From positions 310,001 to 374,000 of the forward strand of contig MUZD01000002.1 of NCBI GenBank assembly GCA_002155105.1: a stretch of 64,000 bases of DNA. The letters are read 5' to 3'. This DNA comes from Sedimentibacter sp. SX930 (GTDB lineage Bacteria; Bacillota; Bacilli; Lactobacillales; Aerococcaceae). A program made the position numbers and the translations under genes. The notes under the pieces are model-generated. The model did not search any database. It was not told the origin of the DNA and saw only the letters and a list, made by a program, of their open reading frames with translations. Below are positions 1-7,982 of the stretch, piece by piece (position 1 is the first letter of the stretch; each line of letters starts with the position of its first letter).

Positions 1-2
1 GT

Positions 3-650
3 GAGACGGTCGCTTTCGTCGGTCCCAGCGGCGCCGGGAAAACGACCTTGTGCAACCTCCTTCCCCGTTTTTATGAAGCAACGGAAGGGACAATCACTGT
101 CGACGGCATCAACATCCAAGATCTGACGCTCCGTTCCTTGCGCAACCAAATCGGCGTCGTGCAGCAGGATGTCTTCCTCTTTCCGGGAACCGTAAGGGAA
201 AACATCGCCTACGGGAAATTGGATGCTACAGATGGCGAAATCGCCCAAGCAGCCCAGATGGCCAATCTCGACAAGGTCATCGCCGAGATGCCTCTTGGAT
301 TCGATACGCTGATCGGGGAACGCGGTGTGAAATTGTCCGGCGGGCAAAAGCAGCGGCTTTCGATTGCGCGCATGTTCCTGAAAAATCCGCCGATCCTAAT
401 CTTGGATGAGGCGACTTCCGCGCTGGATACCGAAACCGAACAAGTCATCCAGGAATCATTGGATAACTTGTCGAAAGGTCGGACGACTCTGATCATCGCG
501 CACCGTTTGACGACTATCAAACATGCCGATCGGATCATCGTCGTCGATGAACAAGGGATTTCCGAACAAGGCTCGCACAAGGAATTGTTGGCTCAGGACG
601 GAACCTACCGTCGCCTCTATGAAGCCCAGTTCTTGGGGATCGACCAGTAG
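3..650 (+). CDS. ABC exporter ATPase domain, 3' part only
   Basis: This is the C-terminal nucleotide-binding domain of an ABC transporter; the reading frame is open to the left edge, so the gene starts outside the window. Walker A (GPSGAGKTT) lies right at the edge, followed by the Q-loop (VVQQDVFLF), signature LSGGQKQR, Walker [13 protein letters not shown] and the H-loop IAHRL. The EATSALD form and the FPGTVRENI stretch are typical of MsbA/LmrA-type exporters in which a six-helix membrane domain is fused in front of the ATPase. ATP hydrolysis on the cytoplasmic side would drive export of an unknown substrate. A terminator-like hairpin follows at 832-874. Family is certain, substrate is not. 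Confidence 0.9.
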   Translation, partial: ETVAFVGPSGAGKTTLCNLLPRFYEATEGTITVDGINIQDLTLRSLRNQIGVVQQDVFLFPGTVRENIAYGKLDATDGEIAQAAQMANLDKVIAEMPLGFDTLIGERGVKLSGGQKQRLSIARMFLKNPPILILDEATSALDTETEQVIQESLDNLSKGRTTLIIAHRLTTIKHADRIIVVDEQGISEQGSHKELLAQDGTYRRLYEAQFLGIDQ

Positions 651-703
651 TGGTACAACTCCTTCTACTTGGGAATTGAATTTATACCCAGAAATAACCC
701 GTC

Positions 704-723
704 AAAACCTCTTTGGCGGGGAA
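704..723 (+). repeat. 20-bp hairpin-forming repeat, copy 1
   Basis: The 20-bp string AAAACCTCTTTGGCGGGGAA occurs here and again at 756-775. With the preceding CCCGTC it forms a 9-bp stem (CCCGTCAAA against TTTGGCGGG, one G-U pair) around an ACCTC loop. No U-run follows, so it is not an ordinary terminator. Confidence 0.6.
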
Positions 724-755
724 AATCAGTCAAAATCCCAGTCATAAAACCCGCA

Positions 756-775
756 AAAACCTCTTTGGCGGGGAA
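756..775 (+). repeat. 20-bp hairpin-forming repeat, copy 2
   Basis: Second exact copy of the 20-bp string, 52 bp after the first. The preceding CCCGC pairs with GCGGG, so a hairpin is kept although the left arm has drifted from copy 1. The bases between the copies are unrelated. Confidence 0.6.
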
Positions 776-831
776 TTACGCTAATAATCACGAACTCGAA
801 CCCAAAATCAGACAGTCACACGACCAAAAAC

Positions 832-874
832 AAACAAGAACGGCAACCCAGCGATTGGGTTACCGTTCTTGTTT
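832..874. terminator. Bidirectional terminator between convergent genes
   Basis: A 12-bp perfect outer stem (AAACAAGAACGG against CCGTTCTTGTTT) plus an inner CAACCCA/TGGGTTA stem lies between the ABC exporter gene and the convergent reductase gene. A- and T-rich flanks on both sides suit termination in both directions. Confidence 0.75.
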
Positions 875-890
875 ACTTTCAGTGATTCAT

Positions 891-2432
891 TTATTCCATT
901 GATTGAACGTAGCTGGCGGATTGTACCCCTGCTTGGCGTCCGAATACGATGATGTCCGCTACAGCGTTGCCGCCGATACGGTTGCTGCCGTGTACGCCTC
1001 CGGTAACTTCGCCGGCAGCGTACAGGCCTTCGATGACAGTGCCTTCCGTGCTGATGACTTGTGCATTGGAATTGATCTTCAATCCGCCCATTGTATGGTG
1101 GATTCCAGGTGCGATTTGGATTGCGTAGTATGGTGCGGCTGCTAATGGGTTAACCATACCTGTTGTACGGTTGAATACGCCATCCACTTGGGAAGCGACC
1201 GTTTCGTTCCATGAAGTCAACGTTTGCGCCAATGTTGCGCTGTCCATTTCCAATTGGCCAGCCAAAGCTTCGATTGTTTCATCCGACTGGACAAAGCCTT
1301 TTTCGATGTACGTGTTGACTGCTTTCACGCGGTCCTTCACGCCTGCATCAAAAATCAGGTATGCGTAGCCTTCTTCTAGAGCATTGATCGCTGCCGAAAC
1401 AGTGTCGCGGGTTTCCATTTCATTGACGAAACGTTCGCCTTGCTGATTCACAAGGATGGCCCCTTCACCACGGATCGCTTCAGTGATCAGGTAAGAGGAT
1501 TCCTGATGTACGGTCGGGTGGATCTGGATTTGATCCATATCAACGACAGCGGCTCCGATTGCTTCCGCCATTTTGATGCCGTCGCCTGTCGATCCCGGTT
1601 GGTTAGTTGTGACATAGCCTTCAAGTTGCGGTGCAAGTTCTGTGACCATATCAAAATCAGCACCGAATCCGCCGGTTGCGATGATGACTGCATCAGATGA
1701 AACCGTGATTTCACCTTCGTTGTTGAAGTCGACTTTGACGCCGCTTGCTTTATCATCCGTCATGACGATTTCAGTCACTTCGGAATTCACGAACACAGGA
1801 ATCTCACGTTCCATGATGTTCGCGTATAAGCCTTCGACCAAATATTGACCAACAGCAGAGCCGTCAGATGGACGGTGGGTACGGTTCACGCTCATGCCGC
1901 CCGTAACGGTGATGTTGTCCAAAGTAATTCCCATTGTGTCCAACCAGTCGATTGCAGGACCTGAATTGTCGACAAGGTAGTGCAGTAATTCTGGATCGTT
2001 TGTATTTTTTCCACCTGCTAATGTTTCGTTATAGAATAATTCATTTGAATCTGCGATGCCTTGTTCCGCTTGGAATTTCGTTGCGGATGCATTCATACCA
2101 GCGGATGATTTGATTGTGTTTCCTCCGTGGACCGGCATTTTTTCGAAGATGACCGGATTCAAGCCAGCATCTTTCGCTGAAATTGCAGCCGACATGCCGG
2201 AACCACCGGAACCGATGATGATGACATCATAGCTTTCTTTCAGTTCTTCCGGGTCAGAATAGGTAACCTCTGATGCGCCTGTCACAGCCTCCACTGATTC
2301 AGAACTTGCAGCAACCGATTCCTCACTTTCAACAGCAGCGCTTGAGTCGGCTGCGTTGTCCGTGTTCGCCCCACATCCGGATAACAATATAAACATACTT
2401 AAAGCAGAAAATAAGCCAATTCTCTTCTTCAT
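891..2432 (-). CDS. Secreted flavin-dependent fumarate/urocanate reductase-like lipoprotein
   Basis: This 513-residue protein belongs to the flavocytochrome c / fumarate reductase flavoprotein family. Residues 1-20 are a lipoprotein signal ending in the lipobox LSGC (Cys20), so it should be anchored outside the membrane. A Ser/Glu/Ala-rich linker follows to about residue 66. The FAD-binding fold begins at DVIIIGSGGSG (69-79); RGEGAILVNQQGERFVNE, HHTMGG and GSNRIGGNAVAD are the substrate and FAD regions seen in soluble fumarate reductases. Such enzymes reduce fumarate, urocanate or related acids as extracellular electron sinks. No haem motif and no full FMN-binding domain are present, but residues 48-54 (EAVTGAS) resemble an FMN-attachment motif. 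SD GGGGGAG precedes the ATG. The substrate cannot be told from sequence. Confidence 0.85.
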   Translation of the reverse strand: MKKRIGLFSALSMFILLSGCGANTDNAADSSAAVESEESVAASSESVEAVTGASEVTYSDPEELKESYDVIIIGSGGSGMSAAISAKDAGLNPVIFEKMPVHGGNTIKSSAGMNASATKFQAEQGIADSNELFYNETLAGGKNTNDPELLHYLVDNSGPAIDWLDTMGITLDNITVTGGMSVNRTHRPSDGSAVGQYLVEGLYANIMEREIPVFVNSEVTEIVMTDDKASGVKVDFNNEGEITVSSDAVIIATGGFGADFDMVTELAPQLEGYVTTNQPGSTGDGIKMAEAIGAAVVDMDQIQIHPTVHQESSYLITEAIRGEGAILVNQQGERFVNEMETRDTVSAAINALEEGYAYLIFDAGVKDRVKAVNTYIEKGFVQSDETIEALAGQLEMDSATLAQTLTSWNETVASQVDGVFNRTTGMVNPLAAAPYYAIQIAPGIHHTMGGLKINSNAQVISTEGTVIEGLYAAGEVTGGVHGSNRIGGNAVADIIVFGRQAGVQSASYVQSME

Positions 2433-2466
2433 TTTTTACTCCCCCATTTCTTCTACTTACTTTTAC

Positions 2467-2495
2467 ATTGTATTTTTTTTATCATGATTTGTACA
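2467..2495 (-). promoter_or_regulatory. Possible sigma-A promoter of the reductase gene
   Basis: On the minus strand TGTACA is followed after 17 bases by TACAAT, 35 bases before the start codon. The -35 matches only 4 of 6 and the region is AT-rich, so this is tentative. Confidence 0.35.
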
Positions 2496-2609
2496 GGTAT
2501 AATTATATAAATAAGGCTTTATTATAATATTCTTATTTATTAAAATCCGATTCACCAGAAACATTTATATATTTTGCACAATGTTTCGCGCCATGATAGA
2601 TTTGCAAAT

Positions 2610-2662
2610 AAAAACAGCAGCGAAACCAAGTATCTGTATATTGGTTTCGCTGCTGTTTTTTT
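2610..2662 (-). terminator. Terminator of the orphan ABC ATPase gene
   Basis: A long, nearly perfect stem (AAAAACAGCAGCGAAACCA against its complement) lies 13 bases after the stop codon of the leftward ABC gene, with T-rich bases at the exit side. Confidence 0.8.
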
Positions 2663-2674
2663 GATTATGAGGCT

Positions 2675-3448
2675 TCATTTCGGAAAGACCGCAAGTCTGT
2701 TCTTGGACATGTGAATCATCTGCACCGGTTTTTCGTAGAAATCATTCAGGACTTCCTCTTTCAGCAGGTCAACAGTTTTGCCTGTCTTATGGATGGAACC
2801 GTCCTTCAGCAGCATCAATTTTTTGAAACACGGCAGTATTTCCTCAGTATGGTGGCTGACATAAATCATCGTCGGCCCTTCAGGTTCATCGGCAATCTGC
2901 TGAATATCCTCCAAAAGCTTTTCTTTTGCGAACAGATCAAGGCCATTGCAGGGCTCGTCCAATATCAGTATTTCCGGTTCGGCCATCAAAGCGCGCGCGA
3001 TTAAAATGATCTGTTGTTGCCCTTGGGACAGGATGCCATATCGAAACCCGATCAGATCTTTACCGCCGCATTTGATCAAAAGATCCAGCGCCTGTTTTTT
3101 TTCGGCTTCCGTCGGGACTGTCCAGACGCCTATCGAAGCGAATTTGCCGCTCAAGACGATGTGTTCGGCGATATCGTTGGGATTCAGCTGTTGCTGCAGC
3201 GCCGAGCTGACCCAGCCTATCCGTTTGCGCAACTCGGGGATGGCGGTCTGCCCGAAAGTCTCGCTCAAAACGACCAGCTTGCCGCTACTAGGCCACAGAT
3301 AGCCGTTCAACAATTGCAGTAAAGTTGTCTTTCCGGAGCCGTTCAAGCCGAGTATGGCCCAATGATCGTCTTTTTTTGCGTGCCAATTGATGTCGTTCAA
3401 AATTTTCCGGTTACCGCGAATGACGTTCACGTGGTCGAATCTGATCAT
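2675..3448 (-). CDS. Stand-alone ABC transporter ATP-binding protein (YlmA/ModF-like)
   Basis: This is a single ABC ATPase of 257 residues: Walker A GLNGSGKTT (34-42), an unusual signature LSQGQQQ in place of LSGGQ, and Walker B ILILDEPCNGLD. It resembles the YlmA/ModF-type ATPases, whose partner permease is often unknown. The frame extends upstream to 3580, but the start at 3448 is chosen because GGGGTGATGG lies just before it and MIRFDHVNV is a normal ABC N-terminus. No permease gene is adjacent, so it may not be a transporter subunit. It is transcribed away from the patatin gene and ends in its own terminator. Confidence 0.8.
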   Translation of the reverse strand: MIRFDHVNVIRGNRKILNDINWHAKKDDHWAILGLNGSGKTTLLQLLNGYLWPSSGKLVVLSETFGQTAIPELRKRIGWVSSALQQQLNPNDIAEHIVLSGKFASIGVWTVPTEAEKKQALDLLIKCGGKDLIGFRYGILSQGQQQIILIARALMAEPEILILDEPCNGLDLFAKEKLLEDIQQIADEPEGPTMIYVSHHTEEILPCFKKLMLLKDGSIHKTGKTVDLLKEEVLNDFYEKPVQMIHMSKNRLAVFPK

Positions 3449-3621
3449 TCCATCACCCCATCTAGATTTTTGTGGTTCTTGGGTATCTTTACTGCGAATA
3501 TACCACATTTGCTCCATCCGGAAAAGGCTGTCTCCACCACAGACCTTACACACCAAAAAATGAGAAAAGCATCGCATCACACCGCAATGTCATCTATACT
3601 ATAGAATGAGGTGAAAAATGT

Positions 3622-4491
3622 ATGGAACAAAACAAAGAAAAAGTATCCTTGATCATAGAAGGGGGAGCCATGCGGGGCGTCTTTTGCGCAGGAGTCATCA
3701 GCACCCTGCTGCGTCAAGAAATCTACTTGGATTATGTCATCGGTGTCTCTTCCGGGTCGGCCAATGGCATCAATTATGTCAGCCGGGACCTGACCCGAAC
3801 AAAAGCTTCATTTGTTGATATCGCCGCCAATCCGGCTTTTTCGGGAATGAAATATCTGCTCAATGGGCAAGGATATTTCAACACAAAATATATTTATGAG
3901 GATGCAATCACGACCGATATCCCCTTTCATTTCGAGACATTCAAGCAAAATCCAGCTTCCATGAAGATTGTTGCGACCGATATGGAAACCGCAAAACCTG
4001 TTTATTTCGATAAGGATGACATCGCAACCAGTGCAGAATTGGGTCTCAAAATCAGGGCGTCTTCCACTGTGCCGTTGCTGATGCCCCCTACCCAAATCAA
4101 CGGCAAATTCTATCTTGACGGCGGCATCGTCGACTCGCTGCCGATCGAAAAAGCGATCGCAGACGGCAACCAAAAGCACGTGATCATTTTGACGCGTCCG
4201 CGTGGTTACATCAAAGAAAAGCAACGCTTCAACGCCATTATCCGGCGGCATCTGCGGGCATATCCCGAAGTCATAGCAGCCATCGAACAGCGCCATGTTA
4301 CCTATAATCGATCGATGGAATTGATCGAGCACCTGGAACGGGAAAACAAAGCCTTCGTCATTGCCCCAGATCAGCTTTCCATTGGCAGGATGGAGCGGAA
4401 TGTGCAGCGCCTGGATGCCTATTATCAGTATGCCGAACGGGCCGCAGAAAGGCAGCTCCCTGAGTTGCAGGACTTTTTGTCAAGACGCTGA
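3622..4491 (+). CDS. Patatin-like phospholipase family protein
   Basis: This 289-residue serine hydrolase has the patatin features: oxyanion loop EGGAMRG (13-19), nucleophile elbow GVSSG with Ser43, and the catalytic-dyad DGG with Asp166 (DGGIVDSLP). The family (RssA/YqhO-like) cleaves acyl esters of lipids and is usually cytoplasmic or membrane-associated; no signal peptide is visible. SD GAGGTGA is 7 bases before the ATG at 3622; another ATG four bases earlier is out of frame. TATACT at 3595-3600 may be its -10. It stands alone, with the ilv leader 60 bases downstream and no obvious terminator between. The natural substrate is unknown. Confidence 0.85.
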   Translation: MEQNKEKVSLIIEGGAMRGVFCAGVISTLLRQEIYLDYVIGVSSGSANGINYVSRDLTRTKASFVDIAANPAFSGMKYLLNGQGYFNTKYIYEDAITTDIPFHFETFKQNPASMKIVATDMETAKPVYFDKDDIATSAELGLKIRASSTVPLLMPPTQINGKFYLDGGIVDSLPIEKAIADGNQKHVIILTRPRGYIKEKQRFNAIIRRHLRAYPEVIAAIEQRHVTYNRSMELIEHLERENKAFVIAPDQLSIGRMERNVQRLDAYYQYAERAAERQLPELQDFLSRR

Positions 4492-4549
4492 TCCGCACAA
4501 AAGAATCTTCCGGCATGTTCATTTTGGACAATTATTAGAAATAAGTGAA

Positions 4550-4564
4550 AATAATATGAAAATT
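4550..4564 (+). promoter_or_regulatory. CodY-like box before the ilv promoter
   Basis: AATAATATGAAAATT matches the CodY consensus AATTTTCWGAAAATT at 12 of 15 positions and ends 4 bases before the -35. A weaker 10-of-15 match lies at 4530-4544. ilv genes are classical CodY targets and codY is in this window. Confidence 0.6.
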
Positions 4565-4568
4565 ACCG

Positions 4569-4597
4569 TTGACACTCTCATGTAAATCTTATATGAT
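4569..4597 (+). promoter_or_regulatory. Sigma-A promoter of the ilv operon
   Basis: TTGACA and TATGAT are separated by exactly 17 bases. Transcription would begin near 4604, about 250 bases before ilvB. Confidence 0.8.
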
Positions 4598-4649
4598 TAT
4601 ATCAATCACTTAAGCAATAACAAATCCATATAGAAATCAGGTATCCCAT

Positions 4650-4697
4650 ATGAAAACGATGAATCCACTAAACATTATTATCGTCTTAATGATCTAG
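4650..4697 (+). CDS. ilv leader peptide, 15 residues
   Basis: The small open frame encodes MKTMNPLNIIIVLMI and stops at TAG. Seven of the last nine residues are Leu, Ile or Val, including three Ile in a row, the products of this pathway and its leucine branch. A short CAGG lies 8 bases upstream. It begins about 46 bases after the predicted transcription start and its stop codon touches the first leader hairpin. Leader peptides of this kind control ilv/leu operons in enterobacteria and in Lactococcus lactis: stalling on scarce charged tRNAs changes the fold of the RNA behind. It is too short for homology proof, so the call rests on composition and position. Confidence 0.75.
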   Translation: MKTMNPLNIIIVLMI

Positions 4698-4740
4698 GAG
4701 TTAAACACTGTAGAAATTTTTTGCAGATTGTTTAAGTCCT
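4696..4740 (+). promoter_or_regulatory. ilv leader hairpin 1, overlapping the leader stop codon
   Basis: AGGAGTTAAAC (4696-4706) can pair with GTTTAAGTCCT (4730-4740) at 10 of 11 positions. The left arm starts inside the leader stop codon, so a ribosome at the stop would block it. A small ATTTG/CAAAT stem (4741-4745 with 4753-4757) follows. Confidence 0.5.
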
Positions 4741-4755
4741 ATTTGTGGTAATCAA

Positions 4756-4774
4756 ATGGGATGAAGCATCCCAT
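4756..4774 (+). promoter_or_regulatory. ilv antiterminator hairpin
   Basis: ATGGGATG (4756-4763) and CATCCCAT (4767-4774) form a perfect 8-bp stem with a 3-base loop. Its right arm is the same stretch as the left arm of the terminator at 4765-4801, so the two cannot form together. Confidence 0.6.
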
Positions 4775-4801
4775 CATTGATTGATGAGGATGCTTTTTTT
4801 T
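4765..4801 (+). terminator. ilv attenuator terminator
   Basis: AGCATCC-CATCA pairs with TGATG-GGATGCT (one bulged A), followed by eight T, 49 bases before ilvB. It lies inside the leader and shares bases with the hairpin at 4756-4774. Confidence 0.75.
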
Positions 4802-4850
4802 ATCCATATTGCAAACGGACTAAGGAAAAACGAGAAACGGGGAGATTAAA

Positions 4851-6551
4851 ATGGAATCTGAAATGAAAACTAAAACAAAAACTGGCGTAACCCTTCTTGT
4901 TGAAGCGTTGAAAAATGAAGGTGTTGAAGTTCTGTTCGGCTATCCAGGCGGAGCGGTCCTGCACATCTACGATGAATTCTACAAATCCGAATCGAACCAT
5001 GTTTTGACAAGACACGAACAAGGCGCTGTCCACGCAGCAGACGGGTATGCCCGCGCAACCGGCAAGCCGGGCGTCTGTATCGTTACAAGCGGTCCGGGAG
5101 CAACAAATGCTTTGACCGGTATCGCAACCGCTCAAATGGATTCCATTCCATTGGTCGTGATCACTGGACAAGTGCATGAAGCAGGCATCGGCAAGGATGC
5201 TTTCCAGGAAACGGACATGATCGGCATGACGACACCTGTTACGAAATACAATTACCAAGTGCGCAATGCCAAGGATATCCCGCGCATCATCCACGAAGCT
5301 TTCTACCTTGCGAATACAGGCAGAAAAGGACCGGTCGTCATCGATATCCCAAAAAACATCGGTATCCAGGAAGTCTCTTATGAAGAGTACAACCAACCCG
5401 ACAAAAATCTGCCGGGCTACAAACCGGAATGTCTGCCTGTCCCTGAACAGATCGCAAAAGTGAACGAAGCGATCGCTGCAAGCAAAAAACCGATCATTTT
5501 GGCCGGTCAAGGCGTCATCCATGCCCAGGCTGAAAAAGAACTGCTGGCTTTCGCGGAATACTACCAAATTCCCGTTGTAAACACGCTGTTGGGTCTGGGC
5601 AGCTTCCCCATCAAACATGACCTGGCATTGGGCATGGGCGGCATGCACGGCTCTTATGCTTCGAATATGGCTTTGATGGAATGTGACTTGCTTCTAAACT
5701 TCGGGGCACGCTTCGATGACCGTGTAGCAAGCGACCCTACCAATTTTGCTCCAGAAGCCGTCATTGTCCATGTTGACATCGATAATGCCGAAATCGGCAA
5801 AATCATGCACACCGATATCCCGGTATTGTCTGATGCCAGATTGGCTCTGATCATGCTGAATGATACGAAATTGGCTGAAGTGCCTGACCACTCCGTTTGG
5901 TTCAGCCATGTGATGGACAACAAAAAGCAGCACCCTTTCGGTTATGAAAAATCCGATACTTTCATCAAGCCACAACATGTAATCGAGCAAGTCGGTGAAT
6001 TGACTCAAGGTGAAGCCATTGTTGTTACCGACGTTGGCCAACATCAGATGTGGGCGGCTCAATATTACCCGTTCAAGTACGGCAAGCAATTGCTGACAAG
6101 CGGTGGCTTGGGAACGATGGGCTTCGGCATTCCGGCAGCGATCGGCGCTCAAATGGCCTATCCTGACAAAACGGTTGTCTGCTTTGTCGGAGACGGCGGA
6201 TTCCAGATGACCAACCAAGAATTGGCGATCCTGAATGCCAACAGGTTGAATGTGAAGTACTTTATTCTGAATAATGAAGTACTAGGCATGGTTCATCAAT
6301 GGCAGAACAAATTTTACAAAGGCCGCTACTCTCATTCCGAGATTCCGGATTCACCTGATTTTGTTAAACTTGCTGATGCTTACGGCATCACAGCTGCGAG
6401 GGTATCCGATCCCGATAAAGTGGATGAAGCGATCCAGACAGCCTTGAATTATCCTGGTCCTTATGTCTTGGATATCCTGATTTCCAAAGATGAATTGGTA
6501 TACCCTATGGTTGCTTCAGGCAGGCCAAATAATGAAATGGAAGGTGTGTAG
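4851..6551 (+). CDS. ilvB: Acetolactate synthase, large (catalytic) subunit
   Basis: IlvB joins two pyruvates to 2-acetolactate, or pyruvate and 2-oxobutyrate to 2-aceto-2-hydroxybutyrate, the first common step to valine, leucine and isoleucine. The 566 residues show the thiamine-diphosphate enzyme order: N-terminal pyrimidine domain with Glu56 in RHEQGA, a central domain, and the C-terminal cofactor domain with GDG (447-449) leading to NN. SD GGGGAG precedes the ATG by 6 bases. It is followed within 2 bases by ilvN, the regulatory subunit, which argues for the anabolic enzyme rather than the catabolic AlsS. Expression is probably set by the CodY-like box and the leader attenuator upstream. 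Confidence 0.95.
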   Translation: MESEMKTKTKTGVTLLVEALKNEGVEVLFGYPGGAVLHIYDEFYKSESNHVLTRHEQGAVHAADGYARATGKPGVCIVTSGPGATNALTGIATAQMDSIPLVVITGQVHEAGIGKDAFQETDMIGMTTPVTKYNYQVRNAKDIPRIIHEAFYLANTGRKGPVVIDIPKNIGIQEVSYEEYNQPDKNLPGYKPECLPVPEQIAKVNEAIAASKKPIILAGQGVIHAQAEKELLAFAEYYQIPVVNTLLGLGSFPIKHDLALGMGGMHGSYASNMALMECDLLLNFGARFDDRVASDPTNFAPEAVIVHVDIDNAEIGKIMHTDIPVLSDARLALIMLNDTKLAEVPDHSVWFSHVMDNKKQHPFGYEKSDTFIKPQHVIEQVGELTQGEAIVVTDVGQHQMWAAQYYPFKYGKQLLTSGGLGTMGFGIPAAIGAQMAYPDKTVVCFVGDGGFQMTNQELAILNANRLNVKYFILNNEVLGMVHQWQNKFYKGRYSHSEIPDSPDFVKLADAYGITAARVSDPDKVDEAIQTALNYPGPYVLDILISKDELVYPMVASGRPNNEMEGV

Positions 6552-6552
6552 G

Positions 6553-6816
6553 ATGATGCTAAGATTAATCCAAGCCAAAGTCGTGAATAAACCCGGCGTA
6601 TTGAACCGTATCACGCAAGTTATCCTGAAGCCGCAATACAATATCGATACCTTGACGCTGACAGGGACGGAAGATTATGACGTATCTTTGATCACAGTCG
6701 GCATCAACTTCGATACGTTGGATGCAGCTGAATTATTGACGAAACAGTTGGAAAAACAAGTCGACGTCATCAGCGCAACCGACATCACCGAAAAACGTTT
6801 AGGCCTGAGAGCTTAA
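6553..6816 (+). CDS. ilvN: Acetolactate synthase, small (regulatory) subunit, short form
   Basis: This 87-residue protein is an ACT domain (LIQAKVVNKPGVLNRITQV...) that would bind valine and give feedback control to IlvB. Many small subunits are about 160 residues with a second C-terminal domain; this one ends right after the ACT fold, a size close to E. coli IlvN (96). The ATG at 6553 is chosen because GGAAGGTG lies 6 bases before it; a second ATG follows at once at 6556, and the frame is open further upstream inside ilvB. The gene follows the ilvB stop by one base, so translation is probably coupled. Confidence 0.9.
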   Translation: MMLRLIQAKVVNKPGVLNRITQVILKPQYNIDTLTLTGTEDYDVSLITVGINFDTLDAAELLTKQLEKQVDVISATDITEKRLGLRA

Positions 6817-6888
6817 ATCCAACCAACCGCACTACCCTACTTACCGAATCAAATTGCTTAAAAAGCATTGAGAATATAAAAAAAATAA

Positions 6889-7899
<1,011 letters not shown>

Positions 7900-7982
7900 T
7901 GAATCAGATGTAGGTTGAGAGCATCCTTATTTTTAAGCCTTCTCTCTTCATCATTGTATTCAATAGATTAGGAGCAGATAGA

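Larger units (their letters stand above)
4492..4850 (+). other. Gene-poor stretch holding the ilv control region
   Basis: This stretch of about 360 bases has no large gene. It holds a CodY-like box (4550-4564), a promoter (4569-4597), a leader peptide (4650-4697) and a set of hairpins ending in a terminator (4765-4801). Only the first 58 bases are unassigned. Confidence 0.8.

Noticed and set aside
698-775. CRISPR array
   Set aside because: There are only two 20-bp repeats, with different left flanks and no third unit or cas gene.
4604-4850. T-box riboswitch for the ilv operon
   Set aside because: The conserved T-box sequence (AGGGTGGNACCGCG) is absent; only a short GTGGTA is present, and the terminator pairs with a simple hairpin instead.
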